Below, in pieces: positions 8,422 through 17,580 of a DNA stretch of 64,000 nucleotides. The DNA is taken from assembly GCF_000314005.1 (NCBI RefSeq), contig NZ_JH980292.1, positions 2,311,725-2,375,724 on the forward strand, read 5' to 3'. The DNA is from Spirulina subsalsa PCC 9445. Lineage in GTDB: Bacteria > Cyanobacteriota > Cyanobacteriia > Cyanobacteriales > Spirulinaceae. Each line of letters begins with the position of its first letter. The first letter of the stretch is position 1. A program made the translations under genes and the position numbers. Below the pieces are notes generated by a model, which had not been told where the DNA came from, made no database searches, and was given only the letters and a program-made list of their open reading frames with translations.

Positions 8422-9618
8422 ATGACCTCATCTGTGATCAAAGACCTCAATCTAGAAATTCGCCCGTTGCAACTCCGTGATCTCGATGGGGTAGAACAAC
8501 TGGTTAATCAAGTATTAGCGGATGACCACGAGAAACAAGCGAATCATCTCCGCAAAACCCTAAGAGCTTTTCGTCAGTGGTATGGTTTATTAAAAGTGCT
8601 GCGTCTGTTCCCCAACCCGACCCAGCATCGTTTTTGTTTATATGTGGCGGCGAGGGGCGATACTATTGATGGGTTAATTCACGTTTCCCCCTTCAACCGC
8701 ACGCGCACGACTTGGCGGGTGGAGAAAATCTTAGTCAATCCGACTCTCCAAGCTGGAGAGAAACTCATCCCAGCCCAAGAAGTGGGTTCTCATTTGTTGC
8801 GGCACTGTTTAGAGACAATTTGGGAAGCACGCACTTGGTTGTTAGAAGTCAATGTGAACGATAATGAAAGTCTGGGGATTTACCGACAAAATGGCTTTCA
8901 ACCTTTAGCACAACTCACCTATTGGGCGATCGCACCGGATTTATTAAACCACCTCGCCGAAACCCCCCCGAGTGTCCCTAATTTACTCCCAGTCAGCAAC
9001 GCCGACGCTCAATTGTTGTATCAACTAGATACCGTCTCCATGCCGCCCCTGTTGCGTCAAGTTTTTGACCGCCATATTCTGGACTTTAAAACCCCGTTCT
9101 GGCAGGCTTTATTCGATAACCTGAAAAAATGGTTCAATCATCAAGAACGAGTGCAGGGTTATGTTTTTGAACCCCAACGCAAGGCGGCCATTGGCTATTT
9201 TGACTTAAAAATTACTAAAAATGGAGTGAAAGCCCATAAAGCCCAGTTAACGGTACATCCGGCCTATACTTGGCTCTATCCTGAACTGCTGTCTCAGATG
9301 GCGCTAGCTGTGCAGAATATCCCCCCTCAAACGTTGCTCCTTGCTTCAGCCGACTATCAACCGGAACGGGAAGAGTATTTAGAGAAATTAGGGGCAGAGC
9401 GCACCGAACACACCCTGTTAATGTCTCGCTCAGTATGGCACAAGTTACGAGAAACGAAACCCCTTGAAGGGCTGCAACTATCAGATGTGTTGCAAGGTTT
9501 ACAACCCGCCCGGACTCCTGTTCCGAGTCGAATCTCTTGGATGCGCCACTTCCAACATCAAAAACCTGTTCAAGGGGGAGAAAAGGGGGCTGAACATCCC
9601 CCGGAAGCCCATTCTTGA
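8422..9618 (+). CDS. GNAT-family N-acetyltransferase, two-domain
   Basis: A 398-aa protein, about twice the length of a single GNAT domain. The N-terminal half carries the acetyl-CoA fold: RVEKILVNPTL near 94-104, a long helix (HLLRHCLETIWEA) and NDNESLGIYRQNGFQ near 152-166, the beta5 motif with its conserved Asn and Tyr. The C-terminal half (about 190-370) looks like a second, degenerate GNAT domain. The substrate is unknown. Start ATG 8422. A hairpin terminator follows at 9679. Confidence 0.75.
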   Translation: MTSSVIKDLNLEIRPLQLRDLDGVEQLVNQVLADDHEKQANHLRKTLRAFRQWYGLLKVLRLFPNPTQHRFCLYVAARGDTIDGLIHVSPFNRTRTTWRVEKILVNPTLQAGEKLIPAQEVGSHLLRHCLETIWEARTWLLEVNVNDNESLGIYRQNGFQPLAQLTYWAIAPDLLNHLAETPPSVPNLLPVSNADAQLLYQLDTVSMPPLLRQVFDRHILDFKTPFWQALFDNLKKWFNHQERVQGYVFEPQRKAAIGYFDLKITKNGVKAHKAQLTVHPAYTWLYPELLSQMALAVQNIPPQTLLLASADYQPEREEYLEKLGAERTEHTLLMSRSVWHKLRETKPLEGLQLSDVLQGLQPARTPVPSRISWMRHFQHQKPVQGGEKGAEHPPEAHS

Positions 9619-9678
9619 GAGTCCCCGCTTTCCTGCTCCCTCTGCCCTTGTTCAGTCTAGGGTTTGCTACGCAACGCC

Positions 9679-9713
9679 ACCGGTTCTCTACAAGTCGTAG
9701 AGAACGGTTTTTG
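9679..9713 (+). terminator. Rho-independent terminator of the GNAT gene
   Basis: CCGGTTCTCTAC (9680-9691) pairs with GTAGAGAACGG (9698-9708), then TTTTT. Confidence 0.8.
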
Positions 9714-9902
9714 CCGCAGACCCTAAAAAGACGGGACGACCAAGCTCCTGTTTTTTCTCGTGTTAACCTATCTCCAGCCCTCGGTTCAGTAATAGAGATC
9801 ACTCAAAAAGGCGATCGCGTTCACTGAATATGATGTCCCCCATCACACCGGACCAACCGTATTTTCCGACATACTGAATGTATCGAGTTAAGTCAGAAAC
9901 CC

Positions 9903-10076
9903 ATGTTAACTCTACTAGATGTAATCCAAGAAATCTCCCGTCTCGGTAAAATTACTCCCGAACTGGGTCAAGAATTGGACATTCTGCTCTGGTCTAGACC
10001 GTTTAATGATTCAGAAATCACGATTTTACGGCAATTAGACCAATGGATTAGCTCCGGCCTCGTACAAATCGACTAA
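9903..10076 (+). CDS. 57-aa small protein, unknown function
   Basis: A short reading frame from ATG 9903 to TAA 10074-10076. It begins MLTLLDVIQEISRLGKITPE and continues with an ELGQELDILLWSR segment and a C-terminal amphipathic helix ending SSGLVQID. The acidic and leucine-rich pattern is protein-like, and I believe similar short proteins occur in other cyanobacteria, though I cannot confirm it here. It lies alone between the GNAT gene and the convergent M48 protease gene. Confidence 0.55.
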   Translation: MLTLLDVIQEISRLGKITPELGQELDILLWSRPFNDSEITILRQLDQWISSGLVQID

Positions 10077-10157
10077 TTCAAATTGACTAATTTAACACCT
10101 CTTCAACTTCTCTCTGCTCCTAGAGTTCAGCCTTTAGCCTTTTTGATCCAACCGGAA

Positions 10158-11648
10158 TTACTCTTCCTGATTCCCAGAGTCCAATAACTCAAATAACCGC
10201 TGGCGCATCCCTAGATGACGTTCTACCCCCTCGTAACCATAACGATTGAGATTGTGCTGTACAATAAACCGCTCTAAATCAGTAATCCGTTCGCGGGTGT
10301 TGGGATGGGTGGATAACCAAGCGGGAGGACTCGGTTTATTTTCCTGCTCCAACCGTAACAACAAATGGTGTAAACCATCGGCCGGGTAGCCACTGGCCGC
10401 GAGGAGACGAGTTCCCACGCGGTCGGCCTGTCGTTCCATCTCCCGACTGTAGCGAAAGACCATTAAATTAGTCGCTGTCCTCCCCACCCAAGGGATTTGG
10501 CGCATCATATTGGCCGTGACTTGGCCTTGGGTCATTAACTGGAAGCCATGAGAGAGAATCGTGTGGGCGAGTTCATGAGCTAAAAGTCCCGCCAGTTCTG
10601 CTTGGGACTGGGCGGCTAAAATCGCTCCGGCGTTGATGAAGATTTGCCCACCGGGGAGCGCAAAGGCGTTAAATGTCTCATCTTGGAGAATATGGAATTC
10701 ATAGTTAAAGTCATTCCGACCGGATACTTGCGCTAATTTTTCCCCCATTTCCTGCACATAGGCTACCAATTCAGGATCTGTAATTAGGGGGGCTTGATCA
10801 AGGATTTGACGAGCCATCCGTGTACCCACGGATGATTCTCCCCGTAATAACAAGGCAGTAGTTTCCACAGTAGACAGAGAGCCGAAAATATTCCCCGTGG
10901 CGAACAGACTTAAACTCCCGGTTAGAACATTGGCGATCGCACCCCCTGTAATTTGCTGCTGTAATTGTTGTTGATAGCGGCGAAAATTCTCATCCGCCCG
11001 TTGCAAAAACTCAGCCTGTTGAGGATGCTCCGGATGGCTCAAGGCAAACTGACGCGCCAAAAAAGAAGCCCCCAGCCAATTCTCCCCCGCCTCATAGGTT
11101 TGAATCGCCATCTCCGTCAACCCCAGATGATGAGGAAACCGCCCTAACGCCCCTTGCAAAACCGCCTCAGCCCCCTGATTATGCCCTCGTTCCTTCAACC
11201 TTTGGGCATAGTGCAGATGTCCTAAAATAAAATCCGGTTCTCGTTCAACCAACAATTGCAGAGGCACCAACACCCGACTATCCACATTTTGCGTCACCCC
11301 TTGTTGATATTGTCGCCAAAACGCAGAGCCAGCCGGAGAAAGTAGACTGGAATCCTCAAACCCCTCCCCAGGGGCTTCTAGGGGCTGAATTTCCCGCTTA
11401 AAGGGCGGTTTAACCTGTTGATATAACTCCCGAGCGCGGGCGTAATTTCCCTCCAAGAACAGAGCATCCGCCTCCCGTAAAATGTCGTAACGGGCTTGTT
11501 CTTCGGGAGTTAATTCAAAGGTGCGTTGAGGGAGATCCTCAATCTCTACCTCGGTGATAATTTCCACAGAGGCAGGAACTTCCGCCAACGCCACACCGGA
11601 CAATAAGCTACTGCACACAATTAAACCAGCGTGAAAGACAAATTTCAT
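10158..11648 (-). CDS. M48-family metalloprotease with TPR-like N-terminus, exported
   Basis: The full frame starts at 11663, but the ATG at 11648 begins a clear signal peptide (MKFVFHAGLIVCSSLLSGVALA), so I use that start (496 aa). The N-terminal half has TPR-like repeats (LFLEGNYARARELY; HYAQRLKERGHNQGAEAVL). In long-frame numbering the zinc site is HELAH at 363-367 with the third ligand E410 in EMERQAD. This arrangement resembles BepA-type periplasmic proteases that act on outer-membrane assembly. A role in envelope protein quality control is inferred. Confidence 0.85.
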   Translation of the reverse strand: MKFVFHAGLIVCSSLLSGVALAEVPASVEIITEVEIEDLPQRTFELTPEEQARYDILREADALFLEGNYARARELYQQVKPPFKREIQPLEAPGEGFEDSSLLSPAGSAFWRQYQQGVTQNVDSRVLVPLQLLVEREPDFILGHLHYAQRLKERGHNQGAEAVLQGALGRFPHHLGLTEMAIQTYEAGENWLGASFLARQFALSHPEHPQQAEFLQRADENFRRYQQQLQQQITGGAIANVLTGSLSLFATGNIFGSLSTVETTALLLRGESSVGTRMARQILDQAPLITDPELVAYVQEMGEKLAQVSGRNDFNYEFHILQDETFNAFALPGGQIFINAGAILAAQSQAELAGLLAHELAHTILSHGFQLMTQGQVTANMMRQIPWVGRTATNLMVFRYSREMERQADRVGTRLLAASGYPADGLHHLLLRLEQENKPSPPAWLSTHPNTRERITDLERFIVQHNLNRYGYEGVERHLGMRQRLFELLDSGNQEE

Positions 11649-11821
11649 GGGACAATGGGGCAAAATTATTTCATTTCATGTCTTCCATTCTGAACAAATT
11701 GGGGCGATATTGTTCTCTCTCCTAGGATAAGGATATTGTGCCGTTCCAACCCCTTGTCAGCAGGATTGCATCTTTTCCCCAAATTGTAAATAATTATTTA
11801 AATCACTTGACAATATTGGCA

Positions 11822-12544
11822 ATGCCGGAATCCTTAAAACAAGTTTCTGTTTTACACCTACCCGTTCACCTTTGTCCGGATTATCTGAGTTGGTTGCGAT
11901 CGCGCCTAGAAAACGGGCAAACCACCCACATCGTCACCCTCAACTCCGAAATGGCCATGTTAGCCGAACGCACCCCCCCACTCACCCAAGTCATTAAACA
12001 GGCAGAACTGGTCATCCCAGACGGTGCTGGCGTGATTTTCTACCTCCGGTTACGTCGTCACCAACAACAACGCTGTCCGGGCATCGAACTAGCCGCCTCC
12101 CTCCTAGAATACATCGGCCACCACCAGCCCAACGTTCCCATCGTCTTCTATGGCGGAGCCCCCGGCGTTGCCCAAAAAGCCGCCCACTACTGGGAAAACC
12201 GTTCCCCCCACCTCAACATCACCGCCTATCACGGCTACCTATCCCCCTCCGAAGAAGAACAGTTAAAAGAATTCCTCCAAACCACCCAACCCCGGGTTAT
12301 TTTCGTCGGATTAGGCGTTCCCCGACAAGAATATTGGATTGCCCAACATCGTCACCTTTGCCCCCAAGCCATTTGGATTGGAGTCGGGGGGAGTTTTGAT
12401 ATCTGGGGCGGTGTAAAATCAAGAGCGCCAATGTGGTTGCGCGAAAATCATCTAGAGTGGTTGTATCGTCTTTATCAAGAACCTTGGCGCTGGCGTAGGA
12501 TGTTAGTATTACCTCAGTTTGCTCTCCGCGCCTTTGTGAAATAG
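11822..12544 (+). CDS. WecG/TagA/CpsF-family glycosyltransferase
   Basis: A longer frame opens at GTG 11738, but family members start close to the KQVSVLHLPVHL segment, so ATG 11822 is preferred (240 aa). Diagnostic segments: VTLNSEMAMLAERTP (active-site region), ADLVIPDG-like ELVIPDGAGV with the catalytic aspartate, and VGLGVPRQEYWIAQH near the C-terminus. These enzymes transfer N-acetylmannosamine or a related sugar from UDP to a lipid-linked acceptor during surface-polymer synthesis. The next gene (FtsE-like) starts 3 bases after the stop, so the two are probably co-transcribed. Confidence 0.85.
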   Translation: MPESLKQVSVLHLPVHLCPDYLSWLRSRLENGQTTHIVTLNSEMAMLAERTPPLTQVIKQAELVIPDGAGVIFYLRLRRHQQQRCPGIELAASLLEYIGHHQPNVPIVFYGGAPGVAQKAAHYWENRSPHLNITAYHGYLSPSEEEQLKEFLQTTQPRVIFVGLGVPRQEYWIAQHRHLCPQAIWIGVGGSFDIWGGVKSRAPMWLRENHLEWLYRLYQEPWRWRRMLVLPQFALRAFVK

Positions 12545-12547
12545 TGA

Positions 12548-13333
12548 GTGGACTGGATCCCGATGAAAACCTCTCGACGAAGAATCGTCATTAACCCACA
12601 AACACGCTCTACCTTGGAAAACGTCACCCCCATTCGGTCGTTTCGCCAAGCCCCTCCCCCCAAAGAAATCATCATCCGTTTACAGGATGTCTCCAAAATC
12701 TACCCCGATGGAAGCCGTTGTTTAATTGGGGCCAACTTGAACCTCAAACGAGGGGATTTTATCTTTATCACCGGAACCTCCGGCACGGGGAAATCTACCC
12801 TGCTCAAACTACTCTACGGCGAGGAAACCCCCTCCTCCGGTCAAATTTACGTTAACGGTTCAGAAGTCCATGAACTCAAAGGGGATCATCTCGCCAAATT
12901 CCGCCGCCGCATTGGTGTAGTGTTCCAAGACTATAAACTAATTCCCAACCGTACCGTCGCCGAAAACGTGGCCTTTGTCCTCCAAGCCCAAGGCCGCCGC
13001 CAACAAGAAATAGAACGGCGCTTACTCCCCACCCTAAAAATGGTCGGATTAGCCCACAAAGCCGACTCATTCCCCGATCAACTTTCCGGGGGAGAACAGC
13101 AACGGGTGAGTATTGCCCGGGCCATTGTAGGAACACCGCCTTTAGTGTTAGCCGATGAACCCACCGGGAATTTAGACTTAGAAAATGCCACCCAAATCCT
13201 GAGAACCTTAGAAAACCTCAACACCTACGGCGCGACCATCATTATCACCACCCATGATCATCACCTAGCCGCCCTTTCCGGCAAACCGATTATTGAGTTA
13301 CGACAGGGGCAACTCTATTGGCAAAAGTCCTAA
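12548..13333 (+). CDS. ftsE: FtsE-like ABC transporter ATP-binding protein
   Basis: A 261-aa ATPase: Walker [11 protein letters not shown]-loop [18 protein letters not shown] (typical of FtsE), signature [14 protein letters not shown], Walker [13 protein letters not shown] and H-loop THDHH. FtsE works with membrane protein FtsX to control peptidoglycan hydrolases at division. An N-terminal extension of about 40 residues (rich in Arg and Pro) precedes the ABC fold. No ftsX is adjacent. The start is GTG 12548 or ATG 12563. It lies directly behind the glycosyltransferase gene. Confidence 0.8.
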   Translation: MDWIPMKTSRRRIVINPQTRSTLENVTPIRSFRQAPPPKEIIIRLQDVSKIYPDGSRCLIGANLNLKRGDFIFITGTSGTGKSTLLKLLYGEETPSSGQIYVNGSEVHELKGDHLAKFRRRIGVVFQDYKLIPNRTVAENVAFVLQAQGRRQQEIERRLLPTLKMVGLAHKADSFPDQLSGGEQQRVSIARAIVGTPPLVLADEPTGNLDLENATQILRTLENLNTYGATIIITTHDHHLAALSGKPIIELRQGQLYWQKS

Positions 13334-13407
13334 TCATGGGCATCCCAAAGCAACGACACTATACTAGAGAGTAGAAGCACAATGCGCCAACTTATCGGAT
13401 TTACTCC

Positions 13408-13827
13408 ATGATGATGACCTCTATTCGTTCTCTGGCCTTATTCTTGCTCTTACTGGTCCTTCCTCTGCTGGGGTGCGAGACTCCCTCGGGGGAAATCACC
13501 TTGCCGTTACCGGATGATCTCGCAGAACCTCAGCCTTCTATGGCGATGGTGGAAGAGGTGGTGGTGGAAGTGAAGGAAGGGACTCCCCCATCTGTCACCT
13601 TAAAAGTAACGGGTATTTTACCCGATGGCTGCGATTTGCCCTTGCAAGTGGAACAAAACCAGGAAGGACAGGAAATCACGGTACAACTCTATCGACTGTT
13701 GCCTCCGGATGTGATGTGTCCGGCGGTGGTGGTGCCGTTTGAGAAGGAGATTGCTTTAGAGGAGGGTTTAGACTCGGGGAGTTATCGCCTGATAGTAAAT
13801 GAAAAAACCCTAGATTTTGAGCTATAG
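13408..13827 (+). CDS. Putative lipoprotein, unknown function
   Basis: A 139-aa protein with a hydrophobic signal ending in a lipobox (LPLLGC, lipidated Cys at about 23). After it comes an acidic, Val/Pro-rich beta-type domain with two further cysteines (DGCDLPL and MCPAVV) that could form a disulfide. Probably anchored to a membrane on the periplasmic side. No family recognised. It precedes ycf35 by about 40 bases. Confidence 0.65.
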   Translation: MMMTSIRSLALFLLLLVLPLLGCETPSGEITLPLPDDLAEPQPSMAMVEEVVVEVKEGTPPSVTLKVTGILPDGCDLPLQVEQNQEGQEITVQLYRLLPPDVMCPAVVVPFEKEIALEEGLDSGSYRLIVNEKTLDFEL

Positions 13828-13866
13828 TCAAAGTCAAAGTCGAACCACATAAGGCACAAAATAGCA

Positions 13867-14241
13867 ATGTCTCATTTCACCACTATTAAGGTTCAAATCA
13901 AGAATGGCGAGGTGCTGCAAGAGGTTTTGCAAGAACTCGGCTATCGGGTTGAAGAAAACGCGGAAGTACGGGGGTATAAAGGCATGACCACCCAAGCGGA
14001 TTATGTTATTCGTCAGAGTAACCGCTATGACTTGGGTTTCCGACGCAATGGGGATAATTATGAACTCATTGCTGATTTTTGGGGGAGTCAGATTAATCAG
14101 CAGGAGTTCCTCAATCGGGTGAATCAAAAATATGCCCACAAAACCCTGTTAGCCACAGTGCAGGAACAAGGATTTCAGGTGGAAGAGCAAGAAACCTTAG
14201 AGGATGGAACGGTGCGGGTTTTGGTCGGACGTTGGGTTTAG
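13867..14241 (+). CDS. ycf35: Ycf35 (DUF1257) family protein
   Basis: A 124-aa protein starting MSHFTTIKVQIKNGEVL, the standard Ycf35 N-terminus, with the conserved YDLGFRRNGDNYELIADFWG segment in the middle. Ycf35 is conserved in cyanobacteria and some plastids; its function is unknown. Full family length. Start ATG 13867. Confidence 0.88.
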   Translation: MSHFTTIKVQIKNGEVLQEVLQELGYRVEENAEVRGYKGMTTQADYVIRQSNRYDLGFRRNGDNYELIADFWGSQINQQEFLNRVNQKYAHKTLLATVQEQGFQVEEQETLEDGTVRVLVGRWV

Positions 14242-14359
14242 CATTGGCGTCTGAGGACTGGGGCAAGCTTCACAAGTTAGGCTTGTGTGCATTAATGGGA
14301 GGCTGGGACAGGAGAGATTACTGTTCCGCTCTCCTCCCCTTATATTGAGGATGTTTTTC

Positions 14360-14920
14360 ATGAAACTGCAACGCACCACTTGGGGACTCTTCATTGCTGC
14401 CCTTGTGTTGGGGGGAGGAGTCTATGTTTATGAAATGGTTGTCAAGTCTTATCAAACTGAGGTGGCGGCACGACAACGGAAGGTGATCGACTTGAAGGAG
14501 CAGGATATTCAAGAGATTACCATTGAAAAGGACGGTGAAACGCTACAGTTTGAACGAGTCGAGGCGGAAACCTATAATTGGCGGATGGTGAAACCGAATG
14601 AGGAAATCGCCAATGATGCCGCGATCGCCTTTTTAACCAATTTGTTGGTGGAAAAGGAGCGGGATCGGATGTTTCTGATTGGGGTGGCCGAGAAGGAAAC
14701 CTATGGTTTAGAGGAGCCTTTTGCGACTCTCACCTTGAATGTGGCCGGACAAGATCAAACGCTAGTTTTGGGTCGGCCTAACTTTGATCAAAAGTGGGTC
14801 TATGCTCAAATTAACCCACCCTCGGAGACTCCCCAAGAGTTAGAAGTTACTCTGATCCCTATTGAGTTTAGATACGCGGTTGAACGGGATCTTAAGGAGT
14901 GGAGGCGTTCGAGTCAGTAG
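14360..14920 (+). CDS. DUF4340 membrane-anchored protein
   Basis: The frame opens at 14285, but ATG 14360 has a GAGG ribosome-binding site about 9 bases upstream and begins directly before the membrane anchor (TTWGLFIAALVLGGGVYVYE). The mature 186-aa protein has a DUF4340-like domain: ITIEKDGETLQFER, YNWRMVKPNEEIANDAAI and the LEEPFATLTL repeat unit. DUF4340 proteins are often linked to gliding or ABC-2 transporter loci; no such genes are adjacent here and the function is unknown. Confidence 0.75.
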   Translation: MKLQRTTWGLFIAALVLGGGVYVYEMVVKSYQTEVAARQRKVIDLKEQDIQEITIEKDGETLQFERVEAETYNWRMVKPNEEIANDAAIAFLTNLLVEKERDRMFLIGVAEKETYGLEEPFATLTLNVAGQDQTLVLGRPNFDQKWVYAQINPPSETPQELEVTLIPIEFRYAVERDLKEWRRSSQ

Positions 14921-15021
14921 CCAGAAAAGGCAGGGGGGAGTATCAACCAGCGCTTTCCCTATTCCCCAATGCTCCAGAATTCGGCTAGGCTGTAAGAAGA
15001 GCGGGACTGGGGGCGGGGACA

Positions 15022-16050
15022 TTGACTAAATCAGAACAACCGATTAAAAAATATTTAAATCCCAATCAGACTATTGGGGTGGAGTCTGAGACTCACCCGG
15101 ATTTGCCCTTTGCCAATGAAGAACAAGCGGCGGATCTGTTGGAACAAGGAATGCAGGCACTCCAACAGGGTGATTTAGAGATCGCGCTTTATGCTTTGCA
15201 AGAGTCGGTTCAGCACTATCGCGGGGTGGGCAACCCGGAACAAGAGGCGAAAGCTCTGTATTATGTTGGCTTGGTGGAATATGGACGGGGTAACTATGAA
15301 CTGACGTTAAGTTGGGCTGAGTCTTGTTGTGATCTTTTGACTCCAAGGCCGCTGTGTCGTTTGTTGGGACAAGCCTTGAGTTTGATGGGCAATGCTTATC
15401 GCCATTGTCACTCTCCCGAGGAAGCGATCGCATTCCAAATTAAAAGCCTCAAGGTTTTTCAACAACTCGAAGATGCTTCGGGTCAAATGGCGGCCTACAA
15501 TAACCTTGGTTTGGCTTACAAGGCACAGGGGCAAATGCAGAAGGCGATTGAGTGCCAACAGGATGCGCTGAAAATTGCCCAACAACTGGAGGATCGGAAT
15601 ATTATCGCCCAAATTCTGCGCAATTTGGGCAATGCTTGTTATTCTTTGGGCAATTATCGGGGGGCGATTCGCTACTATGAGGAGCGCTTTAAACTGGCCC
15701 AGGACATGAAGGATGAACGGACGGCGGTGCAGATTTTGCGCAATTTAGCCAATGCCTCTTATACGATTGGGGATTATCAACGGGCGATCGCCTATAGTGA
15801 ACAGCGCCTCTATATTGCCCGTCAACTGGGAGATCACCGTTCCCAAGAACAAGCCCTCGGGAGTTTAGGTGTGGCCTATGATGCTCAAGGGGATTATCAA
15901 AAAGCGATTCAATGTTACGAAAACCGTTTAAAGGTGGCTCGTCTACTGAAAGATCATCGGGTAGAACGTCAAGCGTTAGGCAGTCTTAGAACGGCCTGTT
16001 ATGCTTTGGGAGACTATGCCAGAATTATGGAATATCAATCGGAAGTGTGA
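15022..16050 (+). CDS. Tetratricopeptide repeat protein
   Basis: A 342-aa soluble protein made of about seven TPR units (for example NNLGLAYKAQGQMQKAIECQQDALKI at about 160-185, then RNLGNACYSLGNYRGAIRYYEE, and three more of about 40 residues). The 40-residue periodicity and YY/LGN pattern resemble the LGN/GPSM-type TPRs used as protein scaffolds. The start is TTG 15022, with a G-rich stretch but no clean RBS. No enzyme domain is present; it is likely a protein-protein interaction module. The next gene is convergent. Confidence 0.8.
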   Translation: MTKSEQPIKKYLNPNQTIGVESETHPDLPFANEEQAADLLEQGMQALQQGDLEIALYALQESVQHYRGVGNPEQEAKALYYVGLVEYGRGNYELTLSWAESCCDLLTPRPLCRLLGQALSLMGNAYRHCHSPEEAIAFQIKSLKVFQQLEDASGQMAAYNNLGLAYKAQGQMQKAIECQQDALKIAQQLEDRNIIAQILRNLGNACYSLGNYRGAIRYYEERFKLAQDMKDERTAVQILRNLANASYTIGDYQRAIAYSEQRLYIARQLGDHRSQEQALGSLGVAYDAQGDYQKAIQCYENRLKVARLLKDHRVERQALGSLRTACYALGDYARIMEYQSEV

Positions 16051-16051
16051 T

Positions 16052-16930
16052 CTACTGTTTAACCACAGTTTCATTTAAGGCTTTTTTGGCGATTTTTGTC
16101 ACATAAACTGTTACGGCAACTGTTGCAGCAAAACCCAGTATTCTAATCCCCCACTCGGCCACGGGATTGGCGCTGGGACTTTCTGCCCCAATCCGGGCTA
16201 AATTCCCGGCTAAGGAGCCAAGATAAACATACATAATCGTCCCCGGAATCATACCCACTGAAGCGACAACATAATCTTTTAAAGATACTCCGGTAATTCC
16301 ATAAGCATAGTTCAATAAATTAAAGGGAAAAACGGGGGACAGTCGGGTTAGTAAAACAATTTTAAAGCCTTCTTGACTGACGGCCTCATCAATGGCTTTA
16401 AACTTTAGATTCTCGGCAATTTTCCCCGCGACCCAGCCTCTGGCCAGGTAACGGCCGACCAAAAATGCCCCAGTTGCCCCCAGTGTGGCCCCAATGAACA
16501 CATAAACCGACCCCAAGGCTACACCAAACACAATCCCCGCGCCGAGGGTGAGAATAGAACCGGGCAGGAATGCCACCGTTGCGACACTATAAAGGACGAT
16601 AAAGGCGATCGCACCAACAGCCCCTAAACCGTCAATCCATTGTAAAGCATTCAATAACCACCCTTGAGGACTCATCGTATTTCCGGTAACATCTTGGGCA
16701 AAAACGGGATTCGCGAGTAAAACTATCCCTAATGCAAAACTTGAAACGGCAAGGGTTTCTAAGATATAACTGCCTATAAAAGCACAAAATGCCAGAATTG
16801 TAAAGCCCTGCCAAGTAAAGGGTTTAAACCGATGTTTAGGAGATGAAGGGGGTAAAAGTTGATGTTTAATTCGATTTTTTCGGTTGAACATAGGTCTGAA
16901 TATTTCACTCAGTTTTTGCTTTAAACACAT
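16052..16930 (-). CDS. TVP38/TMEM64 (DedA-like) membrane protein
   Basis: A 292-aa polytopic protein with a basic N-terminus. The core domain contains FLPGSILTLGAGIVFG, the GATLGATGAFLVGRYLARG segment and LTRLSPVFPFNLLNYAYG, the signature region of the VTT/SNARE-associated family. Family members act as lipid scramblases or transporters. A first hydrophobic segment followed by a cleavage-like NPVFAQ near 76-81 is unusual. ATG 16891 (MFNRKN) is an alternative start. It ends 2 bases from the stop of the TPR gene. Confidence 0.85.
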   Translation of the reverse strand: MCLKQKLSEIFRPMFNRKNRIKHQLLPPSSPKHRFKPFTWQGFTILAFCAFIGSYILETLAVSSFALGIVLLANPVFAQDVTGNTMSPQGWLLNALQWIDGLGAVGAIAFIVLYSVATVAFLPGSILTLGAGIVFGVALGSVYVFIGATLGATGAFLVGRYLARGWVAGKIAENLKFKAIDEAVSQEGFKIVLLTRLSPVFPFNLLNYAYGITGVSLKDYVVASVGMIPGTIMYVYLGSLAGNLARIGAESPSANPVAEWGIRILGFAATVAVTVYVTKIAKKALNETVVKQ

Positions 16931-17094
16931 GAGAGATTTTATAAAAATCTCATGGCTATAACATAAAAGAATTTATAGCGGTAAGACCATTAAACAGAGT
17001 AAAAATGAAGAGAAGATGAAAAGAAACTGTAGCAAAAATAAAAGTTCTTCTAGGGGGAAGGAGCAAGGCTATTTCATTCCCCCAGAGCAAAAGT

Positions 17095-17253
17095 CTATAT
17101 TCTGATGAGGGCCTCATAGGGCAAATCCCCCCCTAGTTCAACCACAGCCCCCGTCATCTGGGAGCGAGAACGGTTTTCCAGTTTGGCAAGCTGATCAATT
17201 TTCGCCACTGTGGTTTCCGCAACATGGGCAGAGATGGTTTTGCCTTTAGTCAT
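17095..17253 (-). CDS. Small ribbon-helix-helix (CopG-like) DNA-binding protein
   Basis: A 52-aa protein: MTKGKTISAHVAETTVAKID, then QLAKLENRSRSQMTGAVVE, ending LPYEALIRI. An N-terminal beta strand followed by two helices with the NRSRSQ turn is the RHH pattern found in cyanobacterial antitoxins and small repressors. ATG 17253 to TAG 17095-17097. Two overlapping palindromes (17261-17281) sit 8 bases before the start and could be its own operator. No toxin-like gene is visible downstream in the 160 bases before the next gene. Confidence 0.65.
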   Translation of the reverse strand: MTKGKTISAHVAETTVAKIDQLAKLENRSRSQMTGAVVELGGDLPYEALIRI

Positions 17254-17260
17254 GAGCTAC

Positions 17261-17281
17261 ACTTCTAGAAGTTCTATAGAA
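17261..17281. promoter_or_regulatory. Overlapping palindromes upstream of the RHH gene, candidate operator
   Basis: ACTTCTAGAAGT (17261-17272) and TTCTATAGAA (17272-17281) are each perfect palindromes and share one base. RHH repressors bind such sites as dimers. Confidence 0.45.
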
Positions 17282-17484
17282 ATTAGAACCGGGCGGCGAC
17301 CAAACCGTGATCAGCGTCGAAAGCCGCGCCCCCCTGCGGGAACTGCATATTAAGGACGACTAAGCCTAATGTGCTAAACAACGAGTCTGCTAAGGGGTTT
17401 CCGGATCTAAGAAAGGATGCGCCGCCCCCTTCTCTCTTCTTATCCCTCCCATAGGGGCTGGCTTTGTGGCAGATGAACTGAACG

Positions 17485-17580
17485 GTCTAGATGGCTTCGT
17501 CCATTGCCCGGTCTTGGTGGAATTTGCCGTAGGCTTTGAACTCAAGTACAATCAGGGTTGTATTGTACCATGCAGTATAG
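17485..17580 (-). pseudogene. Decayed N-terminal fragment of a tnpB-like gene
   Basis: Read on the minus strand the frame gives LIVLEFKAYGKFHQDRAMDE, then AI, a stop, then TVQFICHKA. This resembles the start of IS607/IS891-type TnpB proteins (pattern EFKAYGK...A.DEAIRT.QFIRNK), with the Arg codon changed to TAG. After HKA the similarity ends. A G/C foldback lies just upstream (17581-17607), as expected for a left end. The assignment rests on remembered family sequence and is tentative. Confidence 0.45.

Noticed and set aside
9215-9802. 195-aa minus-strand ORF
   Set aside because: Mostly antisense to the GNAT gene, with no family-like motif and a terminator inside it.
17300-17560. Possible tmRNA or RNase P RNA before topA
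   Set aside because: No tRNA-like ends, no tag-peptide frame and none of the conserved RNase P segments.
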